A DNA stretch of 64,000 nt, taken from positions 62,001-126,000 of the forward strand of contig JANNOO010000035.1 of the NCBI GenBank assembly GCA_031399165.1. The letters are read 5' to 3'. Positions 55,304 through 64,000 of the stretch are shown here, piece after piece (position 1 is the stretch's first letter; every line of letters begins with the position of its first letter). A program made the position numbers and the translations under genes. Source of the DNA: JAKFWI01 sp031399165. GTDB taxonomy: Bacteria > Pseudomonadota > Alphaproteobacteria > Caulobacterales > Aquidulcibacteraceae. The notes under the pieces were generated by a model. The model was not told where the DNA came from. It was given only the letters and a program-made list of their open reading frames with translations, and ran no database searches.

Positions 55304-55348
55304 CTGGCGTCATGCGTCGGGCGCGAAAACCCTGACGCATGACGCCAG
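55304..55348. terminator. 15-base perfect inverted repeat after the small basic protein
   Basis: CTGGCGTCATGCGTC (55304-55318) and GACGCATGACGCCAG (55334-55348) are exact complements, with three further GGG/CCC pairs possible inside the loop. There is no T run, so it may be a Rho-aided stop, a stabilising hairpin or a dispersed palindrome. Confidence 0.55.
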
Positions 55349-55424
55349 CCTTGTTGCGCGGGCGCCGGCGCAGCGCAAATCACCACGAACCGCTAGCGCC
55401 CATGCGCCGGGCGCCCTAAACATC

Positions 55425-55534
55425 GTCTCTTCTCCGGGGAGCCCTTAGTGGGCTGAGAGGCGGGCCCAATCATGTTGGTTGGGTGTCCGCGACCCGCCGA
55501 ACCTGCTCCGGCTCATACCGGCGAAGGGAGAGAC
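55425..55534 (+). ncRNA. TPP (THI-box) riboswitch controlling thiC
   Basis: P1 arms GTCTCT (55425-55430) and AGAGAC (55529-55534) enclose the conserved thi-box elements: GGGGAGCCC, GGGCTGAGAGGCGGG (the pyrimidine-sensing CUGAGA), an extended P3 arm with CCCAA/TTGGG, CCCGCCGAACCTGCTCCGG and CTCATACCGGCGAAGGGAGA (the CGAAGGGA pyrophosphate-side sequence). The thiC Shine-Dalgarno (GGGAG) lies in the 3' tail of the aptamer, ending six bases before the ATG at 55536. Binding of thiamine diphosphate should therefore hide it and stop translation. Confidence 0.93.
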
Positions 55535-55535
55535 C

Positions 55536-57371
<1,836 letters not shown>

Positions 57372-57470
57372 TTTTAGGAGCCCCGAAGCCCTTTAAAAGC
57401 GCCTTTTAGTTGTCAGAAACGGGCGACGGCGTTAATCAACCAACAGCACGACCAATTCCTTGGGGTCCCC

Positions 57471-58685
57471 TTGTCCTATGATGCTCGGGTCTTTCGCGTT
57501 TTGATTGCGTCTCCGTCGGATGTCACCGATGAACGCGAAATAGCCGCATCTACGATTCAGGCGTGGAACGATCTACACTCAGCGGAAAGGCAAGTGGTGC
57601 TCCTCCCACTTAGATGGGAAACGCACTCCGCGCCAGAGTTTAACGTGCGACCTCAAGGCTCCATCAATCGACAGGTGGTAGATCATAGCGATCTGCTTGT
57701 TGGAGTGTTTTGGACACGCATCGGAAGCCCGACGGGCGAAGCAGACAGCGGCACCCTAGAAGAGATTGAGCGCGTCGCATCGTTAGGAAAGCCGGTTATG
57801 CTCTACTTCTCGCAGGCGAAGCAGGATCCCGACAAGATTGATCTGGATCAGCTTAAGCTTCTTCGAGAATTTAAGCAGAAGACTTTTCCCAAGGCGCGCA
57901 TTGAGAATTACTCCAATCAAATTGAGTTTCGCGACAAGCTATGGAACCATTTAGAAATTCAAATTCGCACTCTGCTCGCACAAGAGAACCAGAGTGCTGG
58001 CGAAGCGGTTGGCGGCACCGATCTTCTCTTTGAATTTTCAGATCCACTCACTGGCTCACGATTGGGGCAGAAACTTTCGCTGCACTCCAATCTTCTTGAA
58101 CTTCCTGATATCGAAGAATTGCCAGACTATGAGGACGAAAATCCACTTCAGCCTGCGGAATACAACTATTTCGACCGCCCCAACCAAAACTATTATCGCC
58201 AAGCTGCAGCGTTCGCGATCCGGCAAAATTTCTATCGACCAGTAAGATTTTGGCTAAAAAATGCGGGAGGTATTGGAGCGCGAGATGTTTTTGCGGAAGT
58301 GATCGTGACATCCGATGACATCGATATGAGCATCGGCGAATTCGACCCTCACGAGCAACCCCGGCCAAAAGGGATGCTGTATGGACTAAGCGCAAAACAC
58401 CTTTTGAGCTTTGAACGGAGCGGAAACATTTGGACTACTCAGCTTGACCTGGGCGCGATTCAGCCAAAGCGAGAAATTAGTCCGGCCTCGACGCTCATGA
58501 TTGGCGCTCGGAAGGAAGGTGCTGTGATTATCACAGCGCGAATTTATGCGGATACGTTGCCAGAACCAGTTACCCGCACGCTTCAAATTGACTGGAAGAT
58601 ATCGGCGACCCGTTCAAGCGCGCGCAAGGTTTTGGAAAAGATGAATATTCAGATGCCGACGCGCGTCTCCAAAAGGGGTACATAG
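57471..58685 (+). CDS. Protein with N-terminal DUF4062/TIR-like domain, function unknown
   Basis: 404 residues from a TTG at 57471 (GGGG just upstream; no better in-frame start). Residues 8-110 form a Rossmann-like unit: VFRVLIASPSDVTDEREIAA, LLPLRWETHSAPEF, INRQVVDHSDLLVGVFWTRI, GSPTGEADSGTLEEIERVAS, KPVMLYFS. This fits what I know as DUF4062-like, a relative of TIR/nucleoside-sensing domains often found with NTPase or defence modules. The C-terminal 240 residues are beta-rich (RPVRFWLKNAGGIGARDVFA) with no family I can name. The gene is clearly AT-richer than its neighbours, which suggests transfer. No STAND or helicase partner is present. Confidence 0.65.
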   Translation: MSYDARVFRVLIASPSDVTDEREIAASTIQAWNDLHSAERQVVLLPLRWETHSAPEFNVRPQGSINRQVVDHSDLLVGVFWTRIGSPTGEADSGTLEEIERVASLGKPVMLYFSQAKQDPDKIDLDQLKLLREFKQKTFPKARIENYSNQIEFRDKLWNHLEIQIRTLLAQENQSAGEAVGGTDLLFEFSDPLTGSRLGQKLSLHSNLLELPDIEELPDYEDENPLQPAEYNYFDRPNQNYYRQAAAFAIRQNFYRPVRFWLKNAGGIGARDVFAEVIVTSDDIDMSIGEFDPHEQPRPKGMLYGLSAKHLLSFERSGNIWTTQLDLGAIQPKREISPASTLMIGARKEGAVIITARIYADTLPEPVTRTLQIDWKISATRSSARKVLEKMNIQMPTRVSKRGT

Positions 58686-58728
58686 GCGTCTATTATCGTC
58701 GTATGAGGGCACGCGCCGGCAAATGTAA

Positions 58729-59244
58729 ATGCCCGACCTCATCATGATCGCGGGCCCGAACGGCGCGGGCAAAACGACCTTCGCCAGGGAATATCTCTCC
58801 GCCGAATGCGCGGGCGTCGCGTTCGTCAACGCGGACGAGATCGAGCGCGCGCTGCGCGCCGCTGATCCGGGCGCCGGCGAAATCGCCGCCGCGCGCGAAA
58901 TGCTGACACAGATCGACGCGCTCATCCGCGCCGGCCAATCCCTCGCCATCGAAACCACGCTCGCCTCGCTCACCTACGCCCGCAAAATCCCCGAATGGCG
59001 CGCCGCCCGCTATGCCGTGCGCCTCATCTACGTCCGCCTTCCCAATGTCGAAGCCTCGCTCGCCCGCGTCCGCCGCCGTGTCGCGTCAGGCGGCCACAAC
59101 ATTCCCGAAGCCACGATCCGCCGCCGCTTCGGCAGAAGCCTTGACTATCTGGAGAAGCGCTACAAATCCCTGGTCGATAAGTGGTATGTTTGGGAAAGCC
59201 TCGAAGGCGGCTTCCGCCTGGCTGAATCGTGGGACGATCAATGA
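58729..59244 (+). CDS. Zeta-toxin-family P-loop kinase
   Basis: 171 residues. The P-loop is LIMIAGPNGAGKTTFAREYL. The zeta-type catalytic region follows in VNADEIERAL. A glycosyl-acceptor or base-binding stretch reads GQSLAIETTLASLTYARKIP, with Arg-rich LARVRRRVASGGHNIPEATI and RRRFGRSLDYLEKRY. Zeta toxins phosphorylate UDP-N-acetylglucosamine and block wall synthesis, but many chromosomal homologues are uncharacterised kinases. The stop overlaps a small downstream gene as ATGA. A duplicated piece of its 3' end is found at 59519. Confidence 0.85.
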   Translation: MPDLIMIAGPNGAGKTTFAREYLSAECAGVAFVNADEIERALRAADPGAGEIAAAREMLTQIDALIRAGQSLAIETTLASLTYARKIPEWRAARYAVRLIYVRLPNVEASLARVRRRVASGGHNIPEATIRRRFGRSLDYLEKRYKSLVDKWYVWESLEGGFRLAESWDDQ

Positions 59245-59417
59245 CCGGCAAGGTTGAAGTCGAGCAAATGAACGCCGCGTTCAAGCGCGCCGCCTGGAAA
59301 GCCGTTCACGGGACGCGCGAAGATAAGGCCGGGCGGTTTTATCCCGAGCCGAAAGCGGCAGTGGTGAAGGACAGCGCGCCAGCGCCATTTGAGGCTGAGA
59401 AGAAACCGAAACGCTAA
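59241..59417 (+). CDS. Small partner protein of the zeta-type kinase
   Basis: 58 residues from the ATG at 59241, overlapping the kinase stop by four bases. Sequence MTGKVEVEQMNAAFKRAAWK, then AVHGTREDKAGRFYPEPKAA, ending in a charged EAEKKPKR. The coupling suggests a functional partner, perhaps an antitoxin, although in the classic epsilon-zeta pair the antitoxin gene comes first. There is no sequence resemblance to epsilon that I can see. Confidence 0.6.
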   Translation: MTGKVEVEQMNAAFKRAAWKAVHGTREDKAGRFYPEPKAAVVKDSAPAPFEAEKKPKR

Positions 59418-59425
59418 CGGCGTCA

Positions 59426-59508
59426 CCCTTCTCCCTTGTGGAAGAAAGTGGCTGACCGAAGCCAAGCCGGATGAGGCGTCGCCGACACCCTCCCATAAGG
59501 GGAGAGGG
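59426..59508. repeat. Degenerate alphaproteobacterial palindromic repeat (CTTCTCCCTTGTGG type)
   Basis: Begins CCCTTCTCCCTTGTGGAAGA and contains AAGCCGGATGAGG, GTCGCCGACACCCTCCC and AAGGGGAGAGGG. It matches from memory the common intergenic element CTCCC-CTTGTGGG-AGAAGGTG-GGCGAAGCCG-GGATGAGG of alphaproteobacteria, here somewhat decayed. The outer arms (CCCTTCTCCC and GGGGAGAGGG) can pair. Confidence 0.6.
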
Positions 59509-59518
59509 TAAGTGGGGA

Positions 59519-59560
59519 GTGGTAAGTTTGGGAAAGCCTCTACGGCGGCTTGCGCTTGGC
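59519..59560 (+). pseudogene. Duplicated remnant of the zeta-kinase 3' end
   Basis: GTGGTAAGTTTGGGAAAGCC and the next 22 bases match 59181-59222 inside the kinase gene at all but about six positions. Translated in the same frame it reads stop-VWESLYGGLRLAL where the gene has YVWESLEGGFRLAE. It is a broken partial copy, separated from the intact gene by the small partner gene and a palindromic repeat. Confidence 0.65.
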
Positions 59561-59631
59561 GTTAACGGACCACGCAACCATCGCGTTGCCGGCGCGTTTG
59601 CGTTATCATCGCCACCGCGGAGGAAAATTCC

Positions 59632-60009
59632 ATGATCGACGCACGCATTGTCTTCGGCGCCATCGCCGCCGCCCTCGCGCTGAGCGCGGCGCCCGTTGCG
59701 CAGGCCCATCACGGCTGGGGCTGGGCCGAAACCGCGAAGTTCGACGTTACAGGCACGGTCAAGGCCGCCAGACTAGGCAATCCGCATGGCGAGCTTACGC
59801 TCGTCACCGCCAACAATGAGAGCTGGACGGTCGAAGTCGGCCAGCCCTGGCGCAATGAACAGGCCGGGCTGGACGACGCGATGCTGGCGCCGGGCGCCAA
59901 AATCACCATTAACGGCAATCGCGCCAAGGATCACAAGCGAAAGCTGATCAAGGCCAATAGCGTGACGATCAGCGGTAAGGATTACATCCTTTATCGAGAT
60001 CGCGTCTGA
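59632..60009 (+). CDS. DUF6152-type small periplasmic protein
   Basis: 125 residues, with GGAGG eight bases before the ATG. The Sec signal ends APVAQA, and the mature protein starts HHGWGWAETAKFDVTGTVKA, then ARLGNPHGELTLVT and a small beta-barrel-like domain (WTVEVGQPWRNEQAG, APGAKITINGNRAKDHKRKL). The HHG(W/S) start and NPH motif are those of the DUF6152 family. The function is unknown, and His residues at the mature N-terminus may bind metal. Confidence 0.82.
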   Translation: MIDARIVFGAIAAALALSAAPVAQAHHGWGWAETAKFDVTGTVKAARLGNPHGELTLVTANNESWTVEVGQPWRNEQAGLDDAMLAPGAKITINGNRAKDHKRKLIKANSVTISGKDYILYRDRV

Positions 60010-60080
60010 GGCCCTGCGGCTTCGTCGCTCACGAGAACAGGCTTGCGGTGGCGGCGCCTGCGCCTAGTTTCGAGCGCAGA

Positions 60081-60632
60081 ATGTCCAATCCCTCCCCCGA
60101 AACCCGCCGCGCCCATTCCAACCCGCTCGAACGCCTAATCGAATGGGTTATCTTCGCCAGCCGCTGGCTGATGGCGCCGGTCTATCTCGGCCTGATCCTC
60201 GCGCTGGGCGTGCTGACGGTGACGTTCTTCCGCGAGCTTTACCTGATGCTGCCGAACGTCATGTCGATGGACGAGACGGAGGTGATCCTGCTGGTGCTGA
60301 CGCTGGTGGATCTTTCGCTGGCCGGCAATCTCGTGCTGATCATCCTGTTTTCCGGCTACGAAAATTTCGTCTCCAAGATCGACGCGGCGCACGATAATCC
60401 CGACCGGCCCGAATGGATGGGCACGCTCGATTTCTCCGGCCTGAAAATCAAGCTGATCGCCTCCATCGTCGCGATCAGCGGCATCCATCTGCTGAAGATT
60501 TTCATGAACGTGAAGGATTATTCGAGCGAGCAGCTGATGTGGTACGTGATCATCCACCTCACCTTCATCGTCTCCGGCGTCGCCTTCGCCGCCATGGACT
60601 GGATCGAAGCCAAAGCGCATGCGGTGAAATGA
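60081..60632 (+). CDS. YqhA/TIGR00645-family inner-membrane protein
   Basis: 183 residues from the ATG at 60081 (a GTG at 60048 is an in-frame alternative). Three or four membrane segments: RLIEWVIFASRWLMAPVYLG, LILALGVLTVTFF, ILLVLTLVDLSLAGNLVLII, and LIASIVAISGIHLLKIFM. The loop GYENFVSKIDAAHDNPDRPE and the WMGTLDFSGLKIKL motif identify the UPF0114/TIGR00645 family, which is of unknown function. Confidence 0.88.
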   Translation: MSNPSPETRRAHSNPLERLIEWVIFASRWLMAPVYLGLILALGVLTVTFFRELYLMLPNVMSMDETEVILLVLTLVDLSLAGNLVLIILFSGYENFVSKIDAAHDNPDRPEWMGTLDFSGLKIKLIASIVAISGIHLLKIFMNVKDYSSEQLMWYVIIHLTFIVSGVAFAAMDWIEAKAHAVK

Positions 60633-60723
60633 ACACGCGGATTCGTCCCGCATAAACTTGACGCTGCGTCCACTTTCCCTCGCTGTTCATGCTTCCTATA
60701 CCGATGCAGCGCAGGGAGAGAGC

Positions 60724-62496
60724 ATGGGCTTAACCGAACGCCTGAAGGCCGAAACGGCGTTGATCGCCGGCATCGTAGCCACGTTCCTGGCCTATGGCCG
60801 CATCGACAAAGACGCGCCGCTCACCGTCGGCGACGATCTGGAGAAATCCGTCGATCGCTTCCCGGAGAACGAAGCTTTCCGCTGCGAAAGCCACACCCTC
60901 ACCTACCGCCAGTTCGATGATTACGCCAACCGCACCGCCCACTGGGCCCGCGCGCAAGGGCTGAAACGCGGCGATTGCGTTGCGCTGTATGCGCTGAATT
61001 CGCCGGAATACGTGGCGATCTGGATGGGCCTTTCCAAAATCGGCGTGGTCTGCGCGCTGATCAACACCAATCTGACCAGCGCCGCGCTCGCCCATTGCAT
61101 CAACATCGCCGAAGCCGATCACGTCATCGTCGATCCCGAACTCGCCAGCGCCTACGCCACCGCCGAAACTGCGCTGACGCGCAAACCGAAGGTCTGGCCG
61201 CTCGACGATGGCTTCGCCGCGGACCAAAGCAGCGAACGCATCCCGCGCGAGGACGCGCGCGGCGGCATGCTCGGCGGGCAGCTCTGCCTGCTCGTCTACA
61301 CCTCCGGCACCACCGGGCCGCCGAAAGCCGCGCGCATGCCCCACTGGCGCGTACAGGGTATGATGCGCGCTTTCGTCGGCGGCGTTGGCGCGCGCGACAC
61401 CGACCGCAACTACGTCTCGCTGCCGCTCTATCACTCCACCGGCGGTCTGTGCGCTGTCGGCGTGATGCTGGAACGGGGCGGCTGCGTGATCGTACGTAAG
61501 CGCTTCTCGGCCACGCAATTCTGGAACGATATCTCCGCCGAACGCGCCACGATGTTCTTTTATGTCGGCGAACTGTGCCGCTATCTGATGAACCTGCCGG
61601 AAGACGCGGCGGAAACAAAACATTGCCTGCGCGCAATTGTCGGCAATGGCCTGCGGCCGGACGTGTGGGAGAAATTCAAGGCGCGATTCCGGATCCCGAA
61701 AATCCTCGAATTCTACGGCTCCACCGAAGGCAACGTGAACATGTTGAACTTCGACGGCAAACCCGGCGCCGTCGGCCGTGCGCCGCCTTATGTAAAGGCG
61801 CTGATCAACGCGCGGCTGGTGAAATTCGACATCGAAGCCGAAGCGCCGGTGCGCGGGCCCGATGGCCTTTGTATTGAAGCCGAAGTGAATGAGCCGGGCG
61901 AAGCGGTGGGCGAAATTCGTTCCAAAAACCGCCGCTACCTGTTCGAGGGTTATTCCGGCGATCCGGCGCAGACCACAAAGAAAATCCTCCGCGACGTCTT
62001 CGCCAAGGGCGACGCGTGGTTCCGGACCGGCGATCTGCTGAAGCGTGACGAGGACTGGTATTTCTATTTCGTCGATCGTGTCGGCGACACGTTCCGCTGG
62101 AAAGGCGAAAACGTGTCGACCAACCAGGTCGCCGAAGTGCTGACGGCATTTCCCGGCGTCAAAGAGGCGAACGTCTATGGCGTGCAAGTGGGCGGCGCCG
62201 ACGGCCGCGCCGGCATGGCGGCGCTGACCACTTTGCCAGGTTTGAATCTCGACGAACTCGGTGCGCATCTGCGCAAGGAATTGCCGCCGTTTGCGCGTCC
62301 GCTCTTTGTGCGTTTGCAGCCGGAAATCGAAACTACCGGCACGTTCAAATACCGCAAGATCGACCTCGTCCGCGAAGGTTTCGACCCCACGATCGTTCGC
62401 GATCCGCTTTACTTCGACGATCCGGCCAGCGGACGCTTCACGCCAGTCACGCCGGAATTGCACGCCGCACTGATCAGCGGGGCGGTGAGGCTCTAA
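60724..62496 (+). CDS. Long-/very-long-chain acyl-CoA synthetase (FATP/VLACS type)
   Basis: 590 residues from the ATG at 60724, preceded by AGGGAGAG. The 60658 start adds 22 residues and is rejected. ANL-superfamily enzyme that activates fatty acids with ATP and CoA. The AMP-binding loop is LLVYTSGTTGPPKAARMPHW, then YVSLPLYHSTGG, LEFYGSTEGNVNMLNFDGKP, WFRTGDLLKRDEDWYFYFVD, RVGDTFRWKGENVSTNQVAE, and the C-terminal TGTFKYRKIDLVREGFDP with the catalytic Lys. The GSTEGN block is typical of the fatty-acid-transport-protein branch. It is convergent with, and overlaps by four bases, the next gene. Confidence 0.92.
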   Translation: MGLTERLKAETALIAGIVATFLAYGRIDKDAPLTVGDDLEKSVDRFPENEAFRCESHTLTYRQFDDYANRTAHWARAQGLKRGDCVALYALNSPEYVAIWMGLSKIGVVCALINTNLTSAALAHCINIAEADHVIVDPELASAYATAETALTRKPKVWPLDDGFAADQSSERIPREDARGGMLGGQLCLLVYTSGTTGPPKAARMPHWRVQGMMRAFVGGVGARDTDRNYVSLPLYHSTGGLCAVGVMLERGGCVIVRKRFSATQFWNDISAERATMFFYVGELCRYLMNLPEDAAETKHCLRAIVGNGLRPDVWEKFKARFRIPKILEFYGSTEGNVNMLNFDGKPGAVGRAPPYVKALINARLVKFDIEAEAPVRGPDGLCIEAEVNEPGEAVGEIRSKNRRYLFEGYSGDPAQTTKKILRDVFAKGDAWFRTGDLLKRDEDWYFYFVDRVGDTFRWKGENVSTNQVAEVLTAFPGVKEANVYGVQVGGADGRAGMAALTTLPGLNLDELGAHLRKELPPFARPLFVRLQPEIETTGTFKYRKIDLVREGFDPTIVRDPLYFDDPASGRFTPVTPELHAALISGAVRL

Positions 62497-63524
62497 TTCG
62501 CCTTGATCGGCGCCGGTGCGGCGGGATTGAGATAGGCTTTCAACGCCGTCCACGGCACAGCAACTTCATGGCTGCCGAGGGCGTGAGCACCCATATCTTC
62601 TGTCGAGAACAGCAGCACCAGCGCCTTATCTGTGATCGCCCATTTCGACGGATCGGAGACGGCGGCGCGCAATTCAGACGGTTCTGCCGGCGTTAGGGTG
62701 TCGTCAAATTCCTTCAGCGCTTTGGTCACGCCATCAGCGCCTTTTTTGGCGAGAAAATTCTCCCAGCCGGACCCTTGCTTGAATACGTCCGTCGCGCGCA
62801 ACGGCGCCAGCGTCTTGATGTTGAAATTGATCGCCTTGTCGTCCGTGTTCGGACGCGCCGCGCCCACCGAATAATCGTAGTAATCGAACTTGACCGAAAT
62901 CAGTTCGGGCCCGGCGAAGGCAATATCATATTTCGTCGTCTCGTTGGTGGCGTCCGCCTTCGAAAAACGCGGACGCTGCGCCGCGAGTTCATTAAATTTC
63001 TTGATCGCCGGAGAATCGCCGTCGATGCGCGGAAACGCGATTTCTTGGGTTATCGTATCGGGCGCGCCGGGCGCATCGGCCATGGCGCTCGCATCGGCCT
63101 TAGCGGCGCTGTTAAGTTCGACGCGCTGGAACGTGAACGGGCCGATCTTCTCCACCGCCTGCGCAGCTTTTTTCACGCGGTCAGCGATCGCGGCTTGGAC
63201 GCAGGTCTGTTGATCGGCGGTCAGCGTCGTAGCGCCGTCCGCGACGCCGCAAGAGACGCGCTGAGCCTCAAGCCACTCGTTCTGGTTTTGCGCCAACAGC
63301 CGCGCACCCTGATCGGATACTTCTGCCGCCGCCTGGCTGAGTGCGTTTTTCATCTGCTCGCGCACGGCCGCGAGGCGCGGATCGCGGCAAAGCACGCTGG
63401 TCTGCGGACAGGCATCGACCATACTCGCAGCGGTGGAGGGCGCAACCGTGCCGGTGGCCGCGTCACGCTCGCAGGCGCTGAGGCTGATGATCGCCGCCGC
63501 CAACGCCGCAACCCGCACCTTCAT
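62493..63524 (-). CDS. Lipoprotein with LprI-like and DUF3298 domains
   Basis: 343 residues from the ATG at 63524, with AGGAGAG upstream. The lipobox is LSAC (residue about 17). Residues 35-100 have the Cys-rich pattern of lysozyme-inhibitor LprI-like domains (CPQTSVLCRDPRLAAVREQM, then NQNEWLEAQRVSCGVADG). The C-terminal half resembles DUF3298/RsiV-like domains (ISVKFDYYDYSVGAARPNTD, INFNIKTLAPLRATDVFK, ALVLLFSTEDMGAHALGSHE, VAVPWTALKAYL). It probably sits in the envelope facing the periplasm, with a possible role in lysozyme or wall-stress response. Confidence 0.82.
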   Translation of the reverse strand: MKVRVAALAAAIISLSACERDAATGTVAPSTAASMVDACPQTSVLCRDPRLAAVREQMKNALSQAAAEVSDQGARLLAQNQNEWLEAQRVSCGVADGATTLTADQQTCVQAAIADRVKKAAQAVEKIGPFTFQRVELNSAAKADASAMADAPGAPDTITQEIAFPRIDGDSPAIKKFNELAAQRPRFSKADATNETTKYDIAFAGPELISVKFDYYDYSVGAARPNTDDKAINFNIKTLAPLRATDVFKQGSGWENFLAKKGADGVTKALKEFDDTLTPAEPSELRAAVSDPSKWAITDKALVLLFSTEDMGAHALGSHEVAVPWTALKAYLNPAAPAPIKAN

Positions 63525-63629
63525 CACGCTCTCCTGCTCACCACGAGCCGAATCTGCCACACAACGCGAACCGCGTCACGCCGCGCGAGGTTCCTATGCG
63601 GCAAGTTCATGATCGACTAAGCCAAGCCC

Positions 63630-64000
63630 ATGCCGACCAGCCCCGCCTATCGCGCCGATCCACGTTATGACGCGTTCAACCAAGCGCACCGCGGCGCGTT
63701 CGCCGACCCGGTGGAGCCAGCGCGCTTCCCGCAGCATCGCCAGCGCTTCCGCCATCAGCGCTGGGCTGAAGCGATTGGGCTAGGCGCTCTGACGCCACAG
63801 GAATGGGAAAACGCGTTGGCCCGCTTCGACCCCCTGCCGGAGAACATGCGGGCGCCGCTGGCGATGCGCTATCATGGCCACCAGTTCCGCTCCTACAATC
63901 CTGACATCGGCGACGGCCGCGGCTTCCTGTTCGCGCAGCTTCGCGACGGCGCGGGGCGTCTGCTCGACCTGGCCACTAAGGGCTCCGGCCAAACGCCCTA
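63630..64000 (+). CDS. selO: Protein adenylyltransferase SelO (UPF0061), 5' part only
   Basis: The first 123 codons from the ATG at 63630, cut by the window end. SelO is a pseudokinase-fold enzyme that transfers AMP to Ser/Thr/Tyr of target proteins, linked to redox stress. The N-terminal signature MRYHGHQFRSYNPDIGDGRG, then FLFAQLRDGAGRLLDLATKG and SGQTPY, matches the family (E. coli has GHQFG-x-WNPQLGDGRG). Full-length family members are about 470-490 residues. The start has no strong ribosome-binding site but follows a clear stop. Confidence 0.9.
   Translation, partial: MPTSPAYRADPRYDAFNQAHRGAFADPVEPARFPQHRQRFRHQRWAEAIGLGALTPQEWENALARFDPLPENMRAPLAMRYHGHQFRSYNPDIGDGRGFLFAQLRDGAGRLLDLATKGSGQTP

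Noticed and set aside
60730..62553. 607-codon minus-strand open frame opposite the acyl-CoA synthetase gene
   Set aside because: The plus strand carries all ANL-superfamily motifs. The minus frame is a GC-skew shadow rich in His, Arg and Gln without a domain.

Overview
The window is a stretch of a GC-rich alphaproteobacterial chromosome. The gene content and protein types (NodT-type outer-membrane lipoprotein, TonB receptors, a TPP-controlled thiC, an S46 peptidase, alphaproteobacterial intergenic repeats) suggest the Caulobacterales/Hyphomonadaceae neighbourhood, but the exact taxon is an inference. There are no rRNA genes, no tRNA I can defend and no CRISPR array.

Layout. (1) 1-5725, minus strand: a heavy-metal RND efflux operon (His-rich small protein, czcC, czcB, czcA cut by the window edge). 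(2) 5786-8825: a gene-poor, more AT-rich stretch with a tyrosine recombinase, its strong promoter, a poly-C tract and a possible gene remnant, probably the end of an integrated element. (3) 8826-23907: the most interesting region, also visibly less GC-rich than the right half of the window. It holds three exported flavoenzymes of amine/amino-acid oxidase type, each paired with its own c-type cytochrome, two exported RidA-type deaminases, a TonB receptor, a penicillin-acylase-family amidase and a hybrid kinase/LuxR-type response regulator pair. I read it as a periplasmic module that takes up an N-acylated amine or amino acid, cleaves the amide, dehydrogenates the amine into the cytochrome pool and hydrolyses the reactive imine outside the cytoplasm. 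(4) 24464-31069: a CPA1 antiporter, glutathione-dependent formaldehyde dehydrogenase, an ilvD/3-hydroxyisobutyrate-dehydrogenase-like pair and an AI-2E-family transporter.

(5) 31210-35153: a regulatory patch of two paralogous XRE-cupin regulators, a MASE1-PAS protein with no output domain and a GAF protein with a decayed kinase-like tail, with similar GAGAA-type dyads in the intergenic DNA. (6) 35440-41215: an AcrAB-OprM-type drug efflux operon. (7) 41421-46062: M23 peptidase, pcm and the biotin genes bioD, bioF and (divergent) bioA. (8) 46236-49994: an orphan modA, a DPP7-like S46 peptidase, a cytochrome c and a GlsB/YeaQ membrane protein. (9) 51164-55136: alanine dehydrogenase, acetyl-CoA synthetase with a hairpin over its ribosome-binding site, and an exported CHAT-domain protein. 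(10) 55209-64000: a 27-residue basic protein, TPP riboswitch-thiC, a small AT-richer insert (effector-like DUF4062-type protein, zeta-type kinase plus partner, and a duplicated remnant of the kinase 3' end), then housekeeping or membrane genes, an acyl-CoA synthetase, a DUF3298-type lipoprotein and the start of selO.

All functions are inferred from reading the translations. No database search was run. Start codons were adjusted by eye where a Shine-Dalgarno sequence, signal peptide or overlap supported it.
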